Shown in pieces: positions 52,514 through 61,605 of a DNA stretch of 61,606 nt. Position 1 is the first letter of the stretch; every line of letters starts with the position of its first letter. Origin of the DNA: Bacteroidota bacterium (GTDB lineage Bacteria > Bacteroidota > Bacteroidia > Cytophagales > Cyclobacteriaceae); the NCBI GenBank assembly GCA_947470895.1, contig CANIVF010000020.1, forward strand, positions 1 through 61,606. The letters are read 5' to 3'. A program made the position numbers and the translations under genes. Below the pieces are notes generated by a model. That model was not told where the DNA came from and ran no database searches. It worked only from the letters and a program-made list of their open reading frames with translations.

Positions 52514-55249
52514 CTAATGCGCCTCCAGCCAATTCTTGCCTATCCCCACTTCGACTTCCATAGGCACATCGAGTATCACCGCTGAGCGCATGAGTTCGAT
52601 CACTTTGGGTTTTACAATTTCCTGTTCTCCATGATGAAGATCAAACACCAATTCGTCATGCACCTGCATGATCATTTTTGTTTTTAGCTTTTCGCGCTCA
52701 AGCCATTTGTGAATTTGAATCATGGCTATCTTAATGATATCCGCAGCGCTTCCCTGGATGGGTGCATTGATCGCGTTGCGCTCGGCAAAACCTCTTGTAG
52801 TAATGTTGCGCGAATTGATGTCGCGCAGGTAGCGTCTTCGTCCTAAAATAGTTTCCACATATTCTTTCTCGCGTGCAAAGTTGATGGAGTCATCCATGTA
52901 ACGTTTGATGGCGGAGAACTCTTTGAAATAGGCTTCAATGATTTCAGCTGCTTCGGTTCGTGATATCCCCAGGTTTTGCGAAAGACCAAAGGCCGTGCTT
53001 CCATATAAAATTCCAAAGTTCACTTCCTTCGCTTTACGTCTCATGTCGGGAGTAACTTTATCCAAAGGCACCTTGAAAACTTTGGCAGCCGTTGTCGCGT
53101 GAATGTCGCGCTTGTTGCGGAAGGCTTCAATCATGGTTTCATCTTTCGCAAACGATGCGGCAATGCGCAATTCAATCTGCGAATAATCGGCAGACATGAA
53201 CAGGAAATCTTCACCACGAGGAACAAAGGCTCCGCGTATTTGTCTTCCTTTCTCTGTGCGTATAGGTATGTTCTGAAGGTTAGGATTATTTGAACTCAAT
53301 CTTCCCGTGGCAGCCACGGCTTGCCGATAGTCAGTGTGAATACGATGATCAAGTTTGCTCACCATCTTGGGCAATGCATCCACGTAGGTGGAGCGAAGTT
53401 TTTCATATTCGCGGAAGTCCAGAATTTTTTTCGCGATCTCATGCTCGTTAGCCAGCTTCTGCAACACATCTTCCCCGGTAGCATATTGTCCGGTCTTTGT
53501 TTTCTTCGCTTTGTCTAGCAGCTTCATCTTGTCAAACAAAATTTCTCCCAACTGTCTTGGCGATGCGATGTTGAACTCCGTGCCGGCAATTTCAAAAATT
53601 TCCTTCTGTACAATGGCGCTGTCCTTCTTCAACGCTTCCGACATCCACTTCAGTGTTTCTTCATCCAGGTTCACGCCTTCAAACTCCATGTGCGCGAGCA
53701 CCGACACCAGCGGCATTTCTACTTCGCGCAACAGACGCCACTGTCCTTTTTCCTGTAACTCTGCTTCGATTTTAGATTTTATCTGAAGGGTAAGATCTGC
53801 ACGTTCGCAAGCCGATTCATAATTTTCAGTTTCCTCGTTTAAGTGATAATCCAGATACTGACCACATAAAATAGAAAAGTCGTGCGAGGCTTCTGGCTCA
53901 ATTAAATAATGAGCAAGCATGGTGTCAAACAAATTGCCCTTCACATCAATGCCATATTTTTTCAATACCAGAATGGACGACTTAATGTTATGACCCACTT
54001 TGCCTATGCGATCATTCGCAAAGACATCGGCAAATTCATGAAGAGTACTCTGGGCTTCGTTGCTGAGTGGAACAAAAAAACTTTCGCCTGGTGAATAGGA
54101 GCAGGTAAAACTCGTGGCAATAAAATCAAAGTTGGCAGCCTCGTCCGTTAACACTTCAAACGAAAACTGTTTTTGATCTTTTAATTTCTGAATCAGTTCT
54201 TGTCGGCCTTCTGCTGTATCCACCTGGTGATAGGAAACACTCGTTTTGTCGAGTCCTTTCTTTTCAACCATTGGTGCAGGTGTTGACTCTTCAGATGGCG
54301 ATAAGCCAAACATACTAAGCTGCGAAGGCTTTGATGCAGAAGTAGTAGAAGCAACAGCAGGAGCGCCATGCTGAAGACCAAAGATGCGCGGTGCCATAGT
54401 TTTAAATTCAAGCTCCTCAATGATGGGCTTCAATTTTTCAACATCGGGTCCGGTGTAAACCAAATCCTCTTCATCCCAGGGCACGGGCACATCAATAATG
54501 ATGGTTGCTAATTTCTTGGATAAAATTGCTTGTTCACCAAATTGCTCAACGCGTTCCTTTTGTTTACCCTTCAATTCACTGGCGTGCGCAATAATATTCT
54601 CGACAGTCTTATATTGCTTTAGAAGTTCTGCAGCGGTCTTAGGTCCTATGCCCGGAATACCAGGAATGTTATCGGATGTGTCTCCCTGCAATCCCAATAT
54701 ATCAATCACCTGAGAGACATCTTCGATATCCCACTTTTCACAAACTTCTTTTGTCCCCAGTATGTCTACCGCATTGCCCATATAGGCGGGCTTATAAAGG
54801 AGAATCTTTTCTGTAACGAGCTGCCCAAAATCTTTATCGGGTGTCATCATAAAAACTTCGAACCCTTCTTTCTCTGCGCGCTTGGCAATGGTGCCGATAA
54901 TATCATCTGCTTCAAATCCATCCAATTCCAAAATTGGAATGTTAAAGCCCCGCAGTATTTCTTTCACTTTCGGCACACCGCTTCGAATGTCTTCGGGAGA
55001 CTCCTGACGGTTGGCTTTATATTCCGGAAAAATCTCATCGCGAAATGTTTTGGCCGAAGTATCAAATGCCACCGCGATGTGTGTGGGTCTCTGCTTTTGA
55101 ATTACTTCCAGCAAGGTGTTGGTAAAACCAAACGGCACGGATGTATTAATTCCTTTGGAATTGATTCGTGGATTTTTGGTGAAAGCAAAGTGTGCGCGGT
55201 AAATGAGCGCATATGCATCAAGAAGAAAGAGTTTTTTATCAGAGGCCAT
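52514..55249 (-). CDS. polA: DNA polymerase I, proofreading domain inactive
   Basis: A 911-residue PolA. The 5'-3' nuclease domain (residues 1 to about 300) keeps its acidic residues (LLDAYALIYRAHFAF, ELDGFEADDIIGTIA, TPDKDFGQLV, GDTSDNIPGIPGIGPKTA). The polymerase domain keeps motif A (SADYSQIELR), motif B (RRKAKEVNFGILYGSTAFGL) and motif C (QVHDELVFD). The 3'-5' exonuclease fold is present but its catalytic acids are lost: DxE is EVL at 365-367, the exo II Asp lies in KSSI, and the exo III Asp is Arg in CERADLTLQ. It replicates and repairs DNA without proofreading. The last 124 codons are duplicated at 48226-48598. Confidence 0.96.
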   Translation of the reverse strand: MASDKKLFLLDAYALIYRAHFAFTKNPRINSKGINTSVPFGFTNTLLEVIQKQRPTHIAVAFDTSAKTFRDEIFPEYKANRQESPEDIRSGVPKVKEILRGFNIPILELDGFEADDIIGTIAKRAEKEGFEVFMMTPDKDFGQLVTEKILLYKPAYMGNAVDILGTKEVCEKWDIEDVSQVIDILGLQGDTSDNIPGIPGIGPKTAAELLKQYKTVENIIAHASELKGKQKERVEQFGEQAILSKKLATIIIDVPVPWDEEDLVYTGPDVEKLKPIIEELEFKTMAPRIFGLQHGAPAVASTTSASKPSQLSMFGLSPSEESTPAPMVEKKGLDKTSVSYHQVDTAEGRQELIQKLKDQKQFSFEVLTDEAANFDFIATSFTCSYSPGESFFVPLSNEAQSTLHEFADVFANDRIGKVGHNIKSSILVLKKYGIDVKGNLFDTMLAHYLIEPEASHDFSILCGQYLDYHLNEETENYESACERADLTLQIKSKIEAELQEKGQWRLLREVEMPLVSVLAHMEFEGVNLDEETLKWMSEALKKDSAIVQKEIFEIAGTEFNIASPRQLGEILFDKMKLLDKAKKTKTGQYATGEDVLQKLANEHEIAKKILDFREYEKLRSTYVDALPKMVSKLDHRIHTDYRQAVAATGRLSSNNPNLQNIPIRTEKGRQIRGAFVPRGEDFLFMSADYSQIELRIAASFAKDETMIEAFRNKRDIHATTAAKVFKVPLDKVTPDMRRKAKEVNFGILYGSTAFGLSQNLGISRTEAAEIIEAYFKEFSAIKRYMDDSINFAREKEYVETILGRRRYLRDINSRNITTRGFAERNAINAPIQGSAADIIKIAMIQIHKWLEREKLKTKMIMQVHDELVFDLHHGEQEIVKPKVIELMRSAVILDVPMEVEVGIGKNWLEAH

Positions 55250-55324
55250 GGGGCGAAGGTAGAAAGAAGGGATATAAGTTTAAACAGGAAAGTCAGGCTA
55301 ATCTCTTTATTACCTAAAAAAGAA

Positions 55325-55350
55325 AAGAGCGGAAATGCTTCCGCTCTTCT
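55325..55350 (-). terminator. Terminator between the SPFH gene and polA
   Basis: AAGAGCGGAA (55325-55334) pairs with TTCCGCTCTT (55339-55348) around a 4-nt loop. On the minus strand the stem is followed by TTCTTTTTT-like sequence, so it ends the leftward SPFH transcript. Confidence 0.85.
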
Positions 55351-55373
55351 TTTCATAATGATTATCGGTATTT

Positions 55374-56627
55374 CTAATTTTTGTTTTTCAAATCCAGTGC
55401 AAAGTCCCTGGCCGTTTTGGCTGTCATGATATCCATAAAGTTAAGCGCTCCATTGGTAGTTGGTCCTCCTCCGGTTTGAATCTGTGGCACCACCGCACCG
55501 GTGTATTTGCTAAATGCCTCGGCCCATACTTTCTGTACTTCTACCTGAGCTTTTAGTTTCATCTCAAGAGCTCCATCGGCCTGCATGATTCTTTGTCTTG
55601 CATAAGCATTCGCATCGGCCAACTCTTTAATTTTCTTAGCTTCGAGAATAGATCCTTCATAGGCAATTTTCTGTTGCATCTTATCTTGTTCAGCAACCTT
55701 CACTTTAGTTTGCGCTTCTACTACCTGCTTGGTTTGCTCCTGCTTTTGCTGATATTCAATTTCCACCAGGGCTTGTTCACCTTTTGCTTTCGCGGTAAGC
55801 GTTTGCTGTTGGGCCGTCATCAATTCTTGTTTTGAAATGGAAGACTTAGTTACTGCATCAATGATCTTCACCAATTTCTCATCCACTTTGTTTTCATAAT
55901 CCACATCAGTGATGGCAGCATCCGCTACCGTAATACCATACTCCTTTATAGAAGAAAGTTTACGCTTCGGTGCGGATGTTTTTTTGTCATATTGAATTTC
56001 GGTTTGATACACTCTTTTCTTTTCCATCTCTAATGAATCGTATACTACGTTCTCTTCCGTTACCAATAAATAAACACCTTCTTTTAACTGATCTAAAAAA
56101 TCCTGCGCCATTTGCGCGCGACCGCCACCGTAGTGTTTCTCACTGCTCATCAATTGAGCTGACGATTGTAAACACTCTTTTGTATAGGGAGCCAGTCTCT
56201 TCACCACCAATGACTGTGGCGTTCTGTGTGTGTTGTGAATAAGAATCATTTCTTTTTCATCCGATGGTAAAATAAACTGGGTAATACCACGCACATCGGC
56301 TGTAGTCGCATCGCTAAAGCGAATCATGATCTGGCCTACTTCAATGCCGTTGTCTTCGATCTCCAGCTTAGGCACAGCATCCTGATAGGTAACGGAGATC
56401 TGGTTTGGCCATTCTTTTTCTTTTGCGAAGAACCCTGCATAGAATATTCCGGGCGCAAACTGAACAATCTGTTCACCATTTGTTCGCTCTACCACGGTGC
56501 GATTTCCCGCATCGTTCCATGAGAAAGGATTAACAATAAGAAAGAGGATTAATCCAAGAATAGCTGCTACACCTGCAGCGATTGTCTTTTTTGTAATCAT
56601 AGGGTTGTTGGGATTAGTTGAATTCAT
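55374..56627 (-). CDS. SPFH/Band-7 domain membrane protein
   Basis: A 417-residue protein with one N-terminal membrane segment (KKTIAAGVAAILGLILFLIVNPF). A Band-7/SPFH domain spans about residues 40-250 (NRTVVERTNGEQIVQFAPGIFYAG, VGQIMIRFSDATTADVRG, KEYGITVADAAITDVDYENKV). A long coiled-coil at about 255-365 is rich in Ala, Glu, Gln and Lys (AKAKGEQALVEIEYQQKQEQ). It ends in an alanine-rich helix. SPFH proteins form membrane-bound ring assemblies, often controlling proteases. No partner protease is adjacent. A 41-codon membrane peptide gene ends 4 bp upstream, likely in the same transcript. Confidence 0.87.
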   Translation of the reverse strand: MNSTNPNNPMITKKTIAAGVAAILGLILFLIVNPFSWNDAGNRTVVERTNGEQIVQFAPGIFYAGFFAKEKEWPNQISVTYQDAVPKLEIEDNGIEVGQIMIRFSDATTADVRGITQFILPSDEKEMILIHNTHRTPQSLVVKRLAPYTKECLQSSAQLMSSEKHYGGGRAQMAQDFLDQLKEGVYLLVTEENVVYDSLEMEKKRVYQTEIQYDKKTSAPKRKLSSIKEYGITVADAAITDVDYENKVDEKLVKIIDAVTKSSISKQELMTAQQQTLTAKAKGEQALVEIEYQQKQEQTKQVVEAQTKVKVAEQDKMQQKIAYEGSILEAKKIKELADANAYARQRIMQADGALEMKLKAQVEVQKVWAEAFSKYTGAVVPQIQTGGGPTTNGALNFMDIMTAKTARDFALDLKNKN

Positions 56628-56631
56628 CTGA

Positions 56632-56757
56632 TTAAGAGTTTTGATTTTTGTTGGGGTTGTTTTTGTTTGAAAAATAGTTGGTGAGCAGCAATACTATAAC
56701 GTATGCAACAATACCGAACACGGCCAGAAATCCGACCGCTAATGCTAATCTAATCAT
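56632..56757 (-). CDS. 41-aa single-pass membrane peptide
   Basis: An ATG frame of 41 codons ends 4 bp before the start codon of the SPFH gene. It encodes one membrane helix (LALAVGFLAVFGIVAYVIVLLL) followed by a short polar tail rich in Asn and Lys (FSNKNNPNKNQNS). Spacing and orientation suggest translational coupling with the SPFH gene, and a small partner or regulator of the ring is possible. No family is recognised. Confidence 0.6.
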   Translation of the reverse strand: MIRLALAVGFLAVFGIVAYVIVLLLTNYFSNKNNPNKNQNS

Positions 56758-57009
56758 AAGTTTGTGTGTCTTTAAATGTGAGAAAACTGAACGTGACGAA
56801 AGCGTCTGTGATTTTGCAACCTGAATGATGTGTTACATGTATGTTTGTGAATTTTGAACATATATGCAGCATCGATCAGGAGGGAAACCAAGGAAACAAA
56901 AATTTATTTTAACCAAGGTAAATCCTGCTTAAAAGGACAGTTCATTTAATATTGCCGCACTTTACTTTTTGATCTTTTCTAGGTAAATAGTACGTCTAAA
57001 TCGTTTGTT

Positions 57010-58656
57010 ATGATCCAAAGCAACCCCCTCGTTCAGTTTCTTAAATGGGAAAAAGAAGTGCCCAACGACTTGTTTCTTCGTCAACCTTTTGAGGGTGAGT
57101 GGCGTAACTGGACGTTTCAACAGGCGGGAGAAGAAGCCAGAAAAATTGCCGCGGGCTTAAAACAGCTAAACCTTCCTAACCGCAGCAATGTTGCACTGCT
57201 TTCAAAAAACTGCGCCCATTGGATCATCGCAGATCTTGCCATTATGATGGCCGGACATATTTCTGTTCCACTCTATGCAACGCTTACCGCACAATCCATT
57301 CAACAGATTCTAGAACATAGTGAGTCGAAAACAATCATCATCGGTAAACTCGATCATTACAAAGCACAACAAGAAGGAATTCCTGTCAGTATGATTCGCA
57401 TCGGTATAGAATTGTATGGAATAAAAGAATCGCACTCGTGGGAGAACATGTTAGCTACTGAAAAACCAGTTTCAGAAGTTGCTTCGTGGGATTATGATGA
57501 GCTGCTTACCATCATGTACACATCCGGCACAACGGGCAAACCCAAAGGTGTGATGCACTCCGCTGGAAATTTCGATGCTGTGTTGAATGTTGCTATTTCA
57601 GATTTATTACTTCCAAAAAGACCGAGGTTGTTTTCATACTTACCCATAAGTCACATTGCTGAGCGCATGGGCGTAGAGATGGCTGGCATTTATCTTGGAG
57701 GAATGTTCTCCTTTGCAGAATCGCTGGAGACTTTCCCTAAAAATCTTTCCGACACTCAACCTGATGTTTTCTTTGCGGTGCCTCGCATCTGGGCAAAATT
57801 CCGTGAGAAGATTTCAGAAAAATTGCCTCCTAAAAAATTAAACACGCTGCTCTCCATTCCTATCATCAATAATGTGATTCGTAAAAGCATCAAGAAAAAA
57901 TTGGGCCTTTCAAAAGCCACCCATATTTATTCTGGCGCTGCTCCCATTTCTGTGGATATGCTGGAATGGTTCGATAAGATTGGTGTTACCATTTATCAGG
58001 CTATCGGCATGACAGAAGATTGTATCTACTCGCATTTCAATAGAGCAGGAGCCAATCGTTTTGGAACGGTGGGTAAAGCACTCTCAGGCTTGCAATTTAA
58101 AATTGCTGACGATGGCGAGATGAGAATAAAAAATCCCAGCCTGATGAAGGGCTATTATAAAGAGCATGAACTCACCGTTGCTGCATTTGACGAACAAGGA
58201 TTTTTAAAAACAGGCGATAAAGCAGAGAAGGACAAAGATGGCTATGTATCTATTGTGGGAAGAGTGAAAGATCAATTCAAAACAGACAAAGGAAAATATG
58301 TTTCGCCTGCGCCTATTGAAATGATGTTGACGGCCAATCAGGATATTGAACAGGCCTGCGTAGTAGGCATGGGCATACCACAACCTATTGCGTTAGTGGT
58401 GCTTTCCGCTGCCGGAAAGGCAAAATCGAAAGAAGACATAGCATTAAGCCTGGCGAACTCAATCAGTCAGGTTAATCCCAATCTGGAATCGTACGAAAAA
58501 CTTGAGAAAGCTGTGATCATGAAAGGCGAATGGACCATTGAAAATGGCTTGATCACACCAACCCTGAAGGTGAAGAGAAATGAAGTAGAGAAAATTCACA
58601 TTCCCAAATATCCGACCTGGTATCATACACAGCCTGGCGTAGTGATATGGGAATGA
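57010..58656 (+). CDS. AMP-dependent acyl-CoA synthetase (long-chain fatty-acid ligase type)
   Basis: A 548-residue ANL-superfamily ligase. The P-loop-like motif is IMYTSGTTGKPKGVMHS, followed by YLPISHIAERMGVE, the A5 motif YQAIGMTEDCIYSH, and the A8 hinge KTGDKAEKDKDGYVSIVGRVKD. The length is shorter than typical fadD-type proteins, but the order is complete. It activates a carboxylic acid to acyl-CoA; chain length cannot be read. It could feed the acyl-CoA cluster at 30-35 kb, though the two are 22 kb apart. It has its own 250-bp upstream region. Confidence 0.92.
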   Translation: MIQSNPLVQFLKWEKEVPNDLFLRQPFEGEWRNWTFQQAGEEARKIAAGLKQLNLPNRSNVALLSKNCAHWIIADLAIMMAGHISVPLYATLTAQSIQQILEHSESKTIIIGKLDHYKAQQEGIPVSMIRIGIELYGIKESHSWENMLATEKPVSEVASWDYDELLTIMYTSGTTGKPKGVMHSAGNFDAVLNVAISDLLLPKRPRLFSYLPISHIAERMGVEMAGIYLGGMFSFAESLETFPKNLSDTQPDVFFAVPRIWAKFREKISEKLPPKKLNTLLSIPIINNVIRKSIKKKLGLSKATHIYSGAAPISVDMLEWFDKIGVTIYQAIGMTEDCIYSHFNRAGANRFGTVGKALSGLQFKIADDGEMRIKNPSLMKGYYKEHELTVAAFDEQGFLKTGDKAEKDKDGYVSIVGRVKDQFKTDKGKYVSPAPIEMMLTANQDIEQACVVGMGIPQPIALVVLSAAGKAKSKEDIALSLANSISQVNPNLESYEKLEKAVIMKGEWTIENGLITPTLKVKRNEVEKIHIPKYPTWYHTQPGVVIWE

Positions 58657-58797
58657 TATAAATCATTTCCAGTCTTGATCTGGCTCATAGCTTGTGATTT
58701 ATCAGAACATACCTTTAGATAAAAAAGGTTGAATGTTCTTGGTAAAGATTTCAACAGGAATTCAACAAGATTCTTTGTGAACTCTAACATTACTACT

Positions 58798-59223
58798 ATG
58801 AAAAAGAAAGAGCCCGTAAGCACCATCATGACCAGGATGATTCATAAGGTGCAGATTAACGATAAACTATCTCATGCGCTTGAGCTGGTTCGCAAATACG
58901 GTGTGCGTCACATCCCAGTTATTCAGGATAAACAATTAGTTGGAATTATAAGCAAGACTGATTTAAACCGACTCACGTTCAGCACCATGTTTGATGGTGA
59001 GGAGGATGTCGATGAAACTGTTTTTGATATGCTCACCATCAGCCAGGTAATGTCGCACAAACCACGAGTAGTGAAAGCCAGCGATACGATTTATCAAGCA
59101 GCAAAAATTCTTTCAAAAGAAGAGTTTCATGCGTTGCCTGTGGTTGACGATAAAGATGAGAGCCAGTTAATTGGCATCGTCACGACTACCGATGTAATTC
59201 AATATATGTTGAAACAATATTAG
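58798..59223 (+). CDS. CBS-domain pair protein
   Basis: A 141-residue protein starting MKKKEPVSTIMTRMIHKVQ (ATG at 58798). A longer frame from 58729 has no family match in its first 23 codons. It is made of two CBS motifs, the first with KYGVRHIPVIQDKQLVGIIS and the second with FHALPVVDDKD...LIGIVTTTDVIQYML. CBS pairs bind adenosyl ligands such as AMP or ATP and usually regulate another protein. No effector domain is attached. A TACCTTTA element with an upstream TTG at 58692-58717 is a weak promoter candidate. Confidence 0.88.
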   Translation: MKKKEPVSTIMTRMIHKVQINDKLSHALELVRKYGVRHIPVIQDKQLVGIISKTDLNRLTFSTMFDGEEDVDETVFDMLTISQVMSHKPRVVKASDTIYQAAKILSKEEFHALPVVDDKDESQLIGIVTTTDVIQYMLKQY

Positions 59224-59242
59224 AATAGTGGAGAATGAGCCA

Positions 59243-59279
59243 TTGATAATGGATGATAGAAAAGACTGTCCATTATCAA
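59243..59279. repeat. Intergenic inverted repeat
   Basis: A perfect 11-bp inverted repeat (TTGATAATGGA at 59243-59253, TCCATTATCAA at 59269-59279) has a 15-nt loop and is followed by TTGTCAACTGTCAATTAATTAA. It sits between the convergent CBS and dienelactone hydrolase genes. The wording resembles small dispersed palindromes rather than a classical terminator, as the T-run is missing. Confidence 0.55.
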
Positions 59280-59294
59280 ATTGTCAACTGTCAA

Positions 59295-60146
59295 TTAATT
59301 AAGTCTTGCTTTGAAGAAATCAAGCGTGTTTTTGTAAGCATCAGCAGTAAAGTCTTTGTTGTGTTTAGGATTGCTTGGGTTTGCAAAGGCGTGATCGGCA
59401 TCGTACGCTTTCACGGTAACTTTCTTCCCCGCAGCCTTCATGTCGACCTCAAACTCATCCATCACATCTTTATTGATCCACTTATCTTGAGTAGGCCAGA
59501 TGGCGAGTACATCGCAATTTAGGTTTTTTAAACGGCTCACATCACCTTCTGGCATTCCATAATAAATCACACAGGCTACAGCTTGTTTTTCGGCAGCCAA
59601 TGAAGCCTGCATCGATTGGCCTCCGCCAAAGCACCATCCCACGGTAGCAATTTTGGCATCCTTGCCTGCATAAGCGATAGCACCTTTAACAATGATGTTG
59701 CCCCGGTCTTGCTTAAACTCACCCATAAATTTTCCAGCATCCGCTGGTGTTGTGGCAAGCTTGCCATCATACATGTCGAGGGCAATCACGTTTACGTTGC
59801 CCAGATCTTTATAGAGTTGTTCTGCTTCGCGTTTGATGTGATCATTTAATCCCCACCATTCCTGGAAAACAAAAACCCAGTTGTTTGTTTTCTTCTTGGC
59901 TACTAAGAGATAACCATTAGCATCCTGACCATCGGCCGTTTTAATGGTGATCGTCTTGCCGTTTTCACTCTGATGAATGTAAGGAACCGGATTGGGATGC
60001 GAGCTGTTGAAATCTTTGTTGGAAGCAAATAATGCAAACTTCTCTGTGGCAGAAGTGTGGCACACGGTAATGTCATCCGCATCATTTTGTGCCCATGCCG
60101 CTAGTGATACACACAGCCCAAGGAAAATCAGATTCAGTTTTTTCAT
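59295..60146 (-). CDS. Exported dienelactone hydrolase-family protein
   Basis: A 283-residue alpha/beta hydrolase with the signal peptide MKKLNLIFLGLCVSLAAWA. The catalytic triad is Cys in VGWCFGGGQSM, Asp in WPTQDKWINK and His in YDADHAFANPSNP. VFVFQEWWGLNDHIKREA is the family's oxyanion-hole region. Dienelactone hydrolases open lactone rings in aromatic degradation, but exported relatives often have other ester substrates. It is preceded 20 bp upstream by the DinB-family gene, so the two are probably co-transcribed. Confidence 0.9.
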   Translation of the reverse strand: MKKLNLIFLGLCVSLAAWAQNDADDITVCHTSATEKFALFASNKDFNSSHPNPVPYIHQSENGKTITIKTADGQDANGYLLVAKKKTNNWVFVFQEWWGLNDHIKREAEQLYKDLGNVNVIALDMYDGKLATTPADAGKFMGEFKQDRGNIIVKGAIAYAGKDAKIATVGWCFGGGQSMQASLAAEKQAVACVIYYGMPEGDVSRLKNLNCDVLAIWPTQDKWINKDVMDEFEVDMKAAGKKVTVKAYDADHAFANPSNPKHNKDFTADAYKNTLDFFKARLN

Positions 60147-60166
60147 CGTGTTTTGGTTGGTTTAAT

Positions 60167-60637
60167 TTAGTCGTTAAGCTGACCGGAGATTACCCGGTCG
60201 TAGGTGATAAAATCGGTATTCACTGGTTCGTAATCCTTCTGTCGTAATAACATGGCCACCTGACCGCGGTGATACGTGCCATGATTAACAAGATGAATCA
60301 TGATTTGTTGCACGTTGTTTTCAAAATAATCGCCCACATAGTTACGATACTTCATGATGCGGTCGAAGTTTTCATGTTCATGCAGAAAACTCATCCATAA
60401 ATGATCGGCCTCTTCCACCATTGTTCGTAACTCGATCAAATCATATTTACCCCACAACTCATATTTGCTCTTAGGCAAATCTTTCATGCGATTGAGCCAG
60501 ATAAAGTTTGCTGCCATCAGGTGCCCAAATACGGAAAGTATTTTTTCGTCAGTTACTGTTTGTTGCTCTAAACAACTGATGACTTTGCGATTGGCCCAGC
60601 CATTATACTCATACCATTTCAAAAAGAAATCCTTCAT
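60167..60637 (-). CDS. DinB-family four-helix metalloprotein
   Basis: A 156-residue DinB/YfiT-type protein. The start MKDFFLKWYEYNGWANRKVI and the C-terminal metal pattern MIHLVNHGTYHRGQVAMLLRQ (His near residue 124 and HxxxH) are characteristic. Family members include thiol-dependent transferases such as BstA; the activity here is unknown. The gene is cotranscribed with the dienelactone hydrolase gene. Confidence 0.88.
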   Translation of the reverse strand: MKDFFLKWYEYNGWANRKVISCLEQQTVTDEKILSVFGHLMAANFIWLNRMKDLPKSKYELWGKYDLIELRTMVEEADHLWMSFLHEHENFDRIMKYRNYVGDYFENNVQQIMIHLVNHGTYHRGQVAMLLRQKDYEPVNTDFITYDRVISGQLND

Positions 60638-60756
60638 ACTCCGCGTTGTCTTTTAAATATATCGGTACTTGATTCTGAAAAGAAAAAAGGAGAACAAATC
60701 TACAAGGTTTATCGGAAAGTTGTTTTTTGTGATGAACACAAAAGAATTAAGATGAG

Positions 60757-61605
60757 CTAAGCTTTACGGAATGGTTGCACTTTTAAATACGTGCCACTCC
60801 TCCACAGCCATTCAAAAAATCCATAACGGAAGCGGGCAAGCCACCATTGGCTAAAATAGATCTGGATGATAAAGACTACTATTCCAATGCCCACACTGGC
60901 CAAGGCTCCGATTTCTCCCAGTAAACCAAATCCTACGCTGAAAAAAATAAGGAAGCCAAAGCATGTTTGCATTAGGTAAGTGGTTAAACCCATTCGCCCT
61001 ACGGCATAAAAGTTCATCAGCCTGGTGCGCCATTTCTCCTTTTGAAACAAGAGCACAATACCGGCCACATAAATTGTGGCAAGCGCGAGATTAAAGCCAT
61101 CGAACAACAACCCACCTACCATCCACTGCACAATATCCGGCAGTTTGATTTTAGCTAACTCCGCACCCCCAAAGAAAGCCAAGGCAAAAAGGATAAGGCC
61201 CAACAGTAACCAAAGGCTTCGTTTTAAAAGTTGCTTGAATAGAGGAAGCTCATCCACCAACTGTTCGAACACGCGTTTTCTTCCGGCATACAATCCCAAC
61301 AGGAATAGACCCAGTGTGATATAAATTCTTCCAGACTCCACCTGAAATTGATACTTGTAATCCATTTCGCCAAGATTGGTTTTTAAAATTTCACCATAGC
61401 TTCCAGACTTTACGGTGTTATAGTATTTTTCATTGGCGGCATCATCAACAAAAAATGGCTGTTGATTTTCCTGACCTGTGGCAGGAGTATTCAACGTCTG
61501 AAATCCTCTCACCATGGCCGATGGTAAATTGATGGTGAGGCACAAAGCAAGAATTAATAAAAGTTTATCGGGCAGCTTATAAAAAATCAACAATCCTATA
61601 CCCAA
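60757..61605 (-). CDS. DUF418-family membrane protein, 5' end outside window
   Basis: The last 282 residues of a DUF418-type integral membrane protein, open to the window edge (the codon at the edge is not a credible start). It has at least five membrane segments, and the C-terminal block GRMGLTTYLMQTCFGFLIFF...GVGFGLLGEIG...IQIYFSQWWLARFRYGFFEWLWRSGTY is characteristic of DUF418. An inserted periplasmic loop (NTPATGQENQQPFFVDDAANEKY) lies near its visible start. Function is unknown; DUF418 proteins are sometimes linked to transport. Confidence 0.85.
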   Translation of the reverse strand: MGIGLLIFYKLPDKLLLILALCLTINLPSAMVRGFQTLNTPATGQENQQPFFVDDAANEKYYNTVKSGSYGEILKTNLGEMDYKYQFQVESGRIYITLGLFLLGLYAGRKRVFEQLVDELPLFKQLLKRSLWLLLGLILFALAFFGGAELAKIKLPDIVQWMVGGLLFDGFNLALATIYVAGIVLLFQKEKWRTRLMNFYAVGRMGLTTYLMQTCFGFLIFFSVGFGLLGEIGALASVGIGIVVFIIQIYFSQWWLARFRYGFFEWLWRSGTYLKVQPFRKA

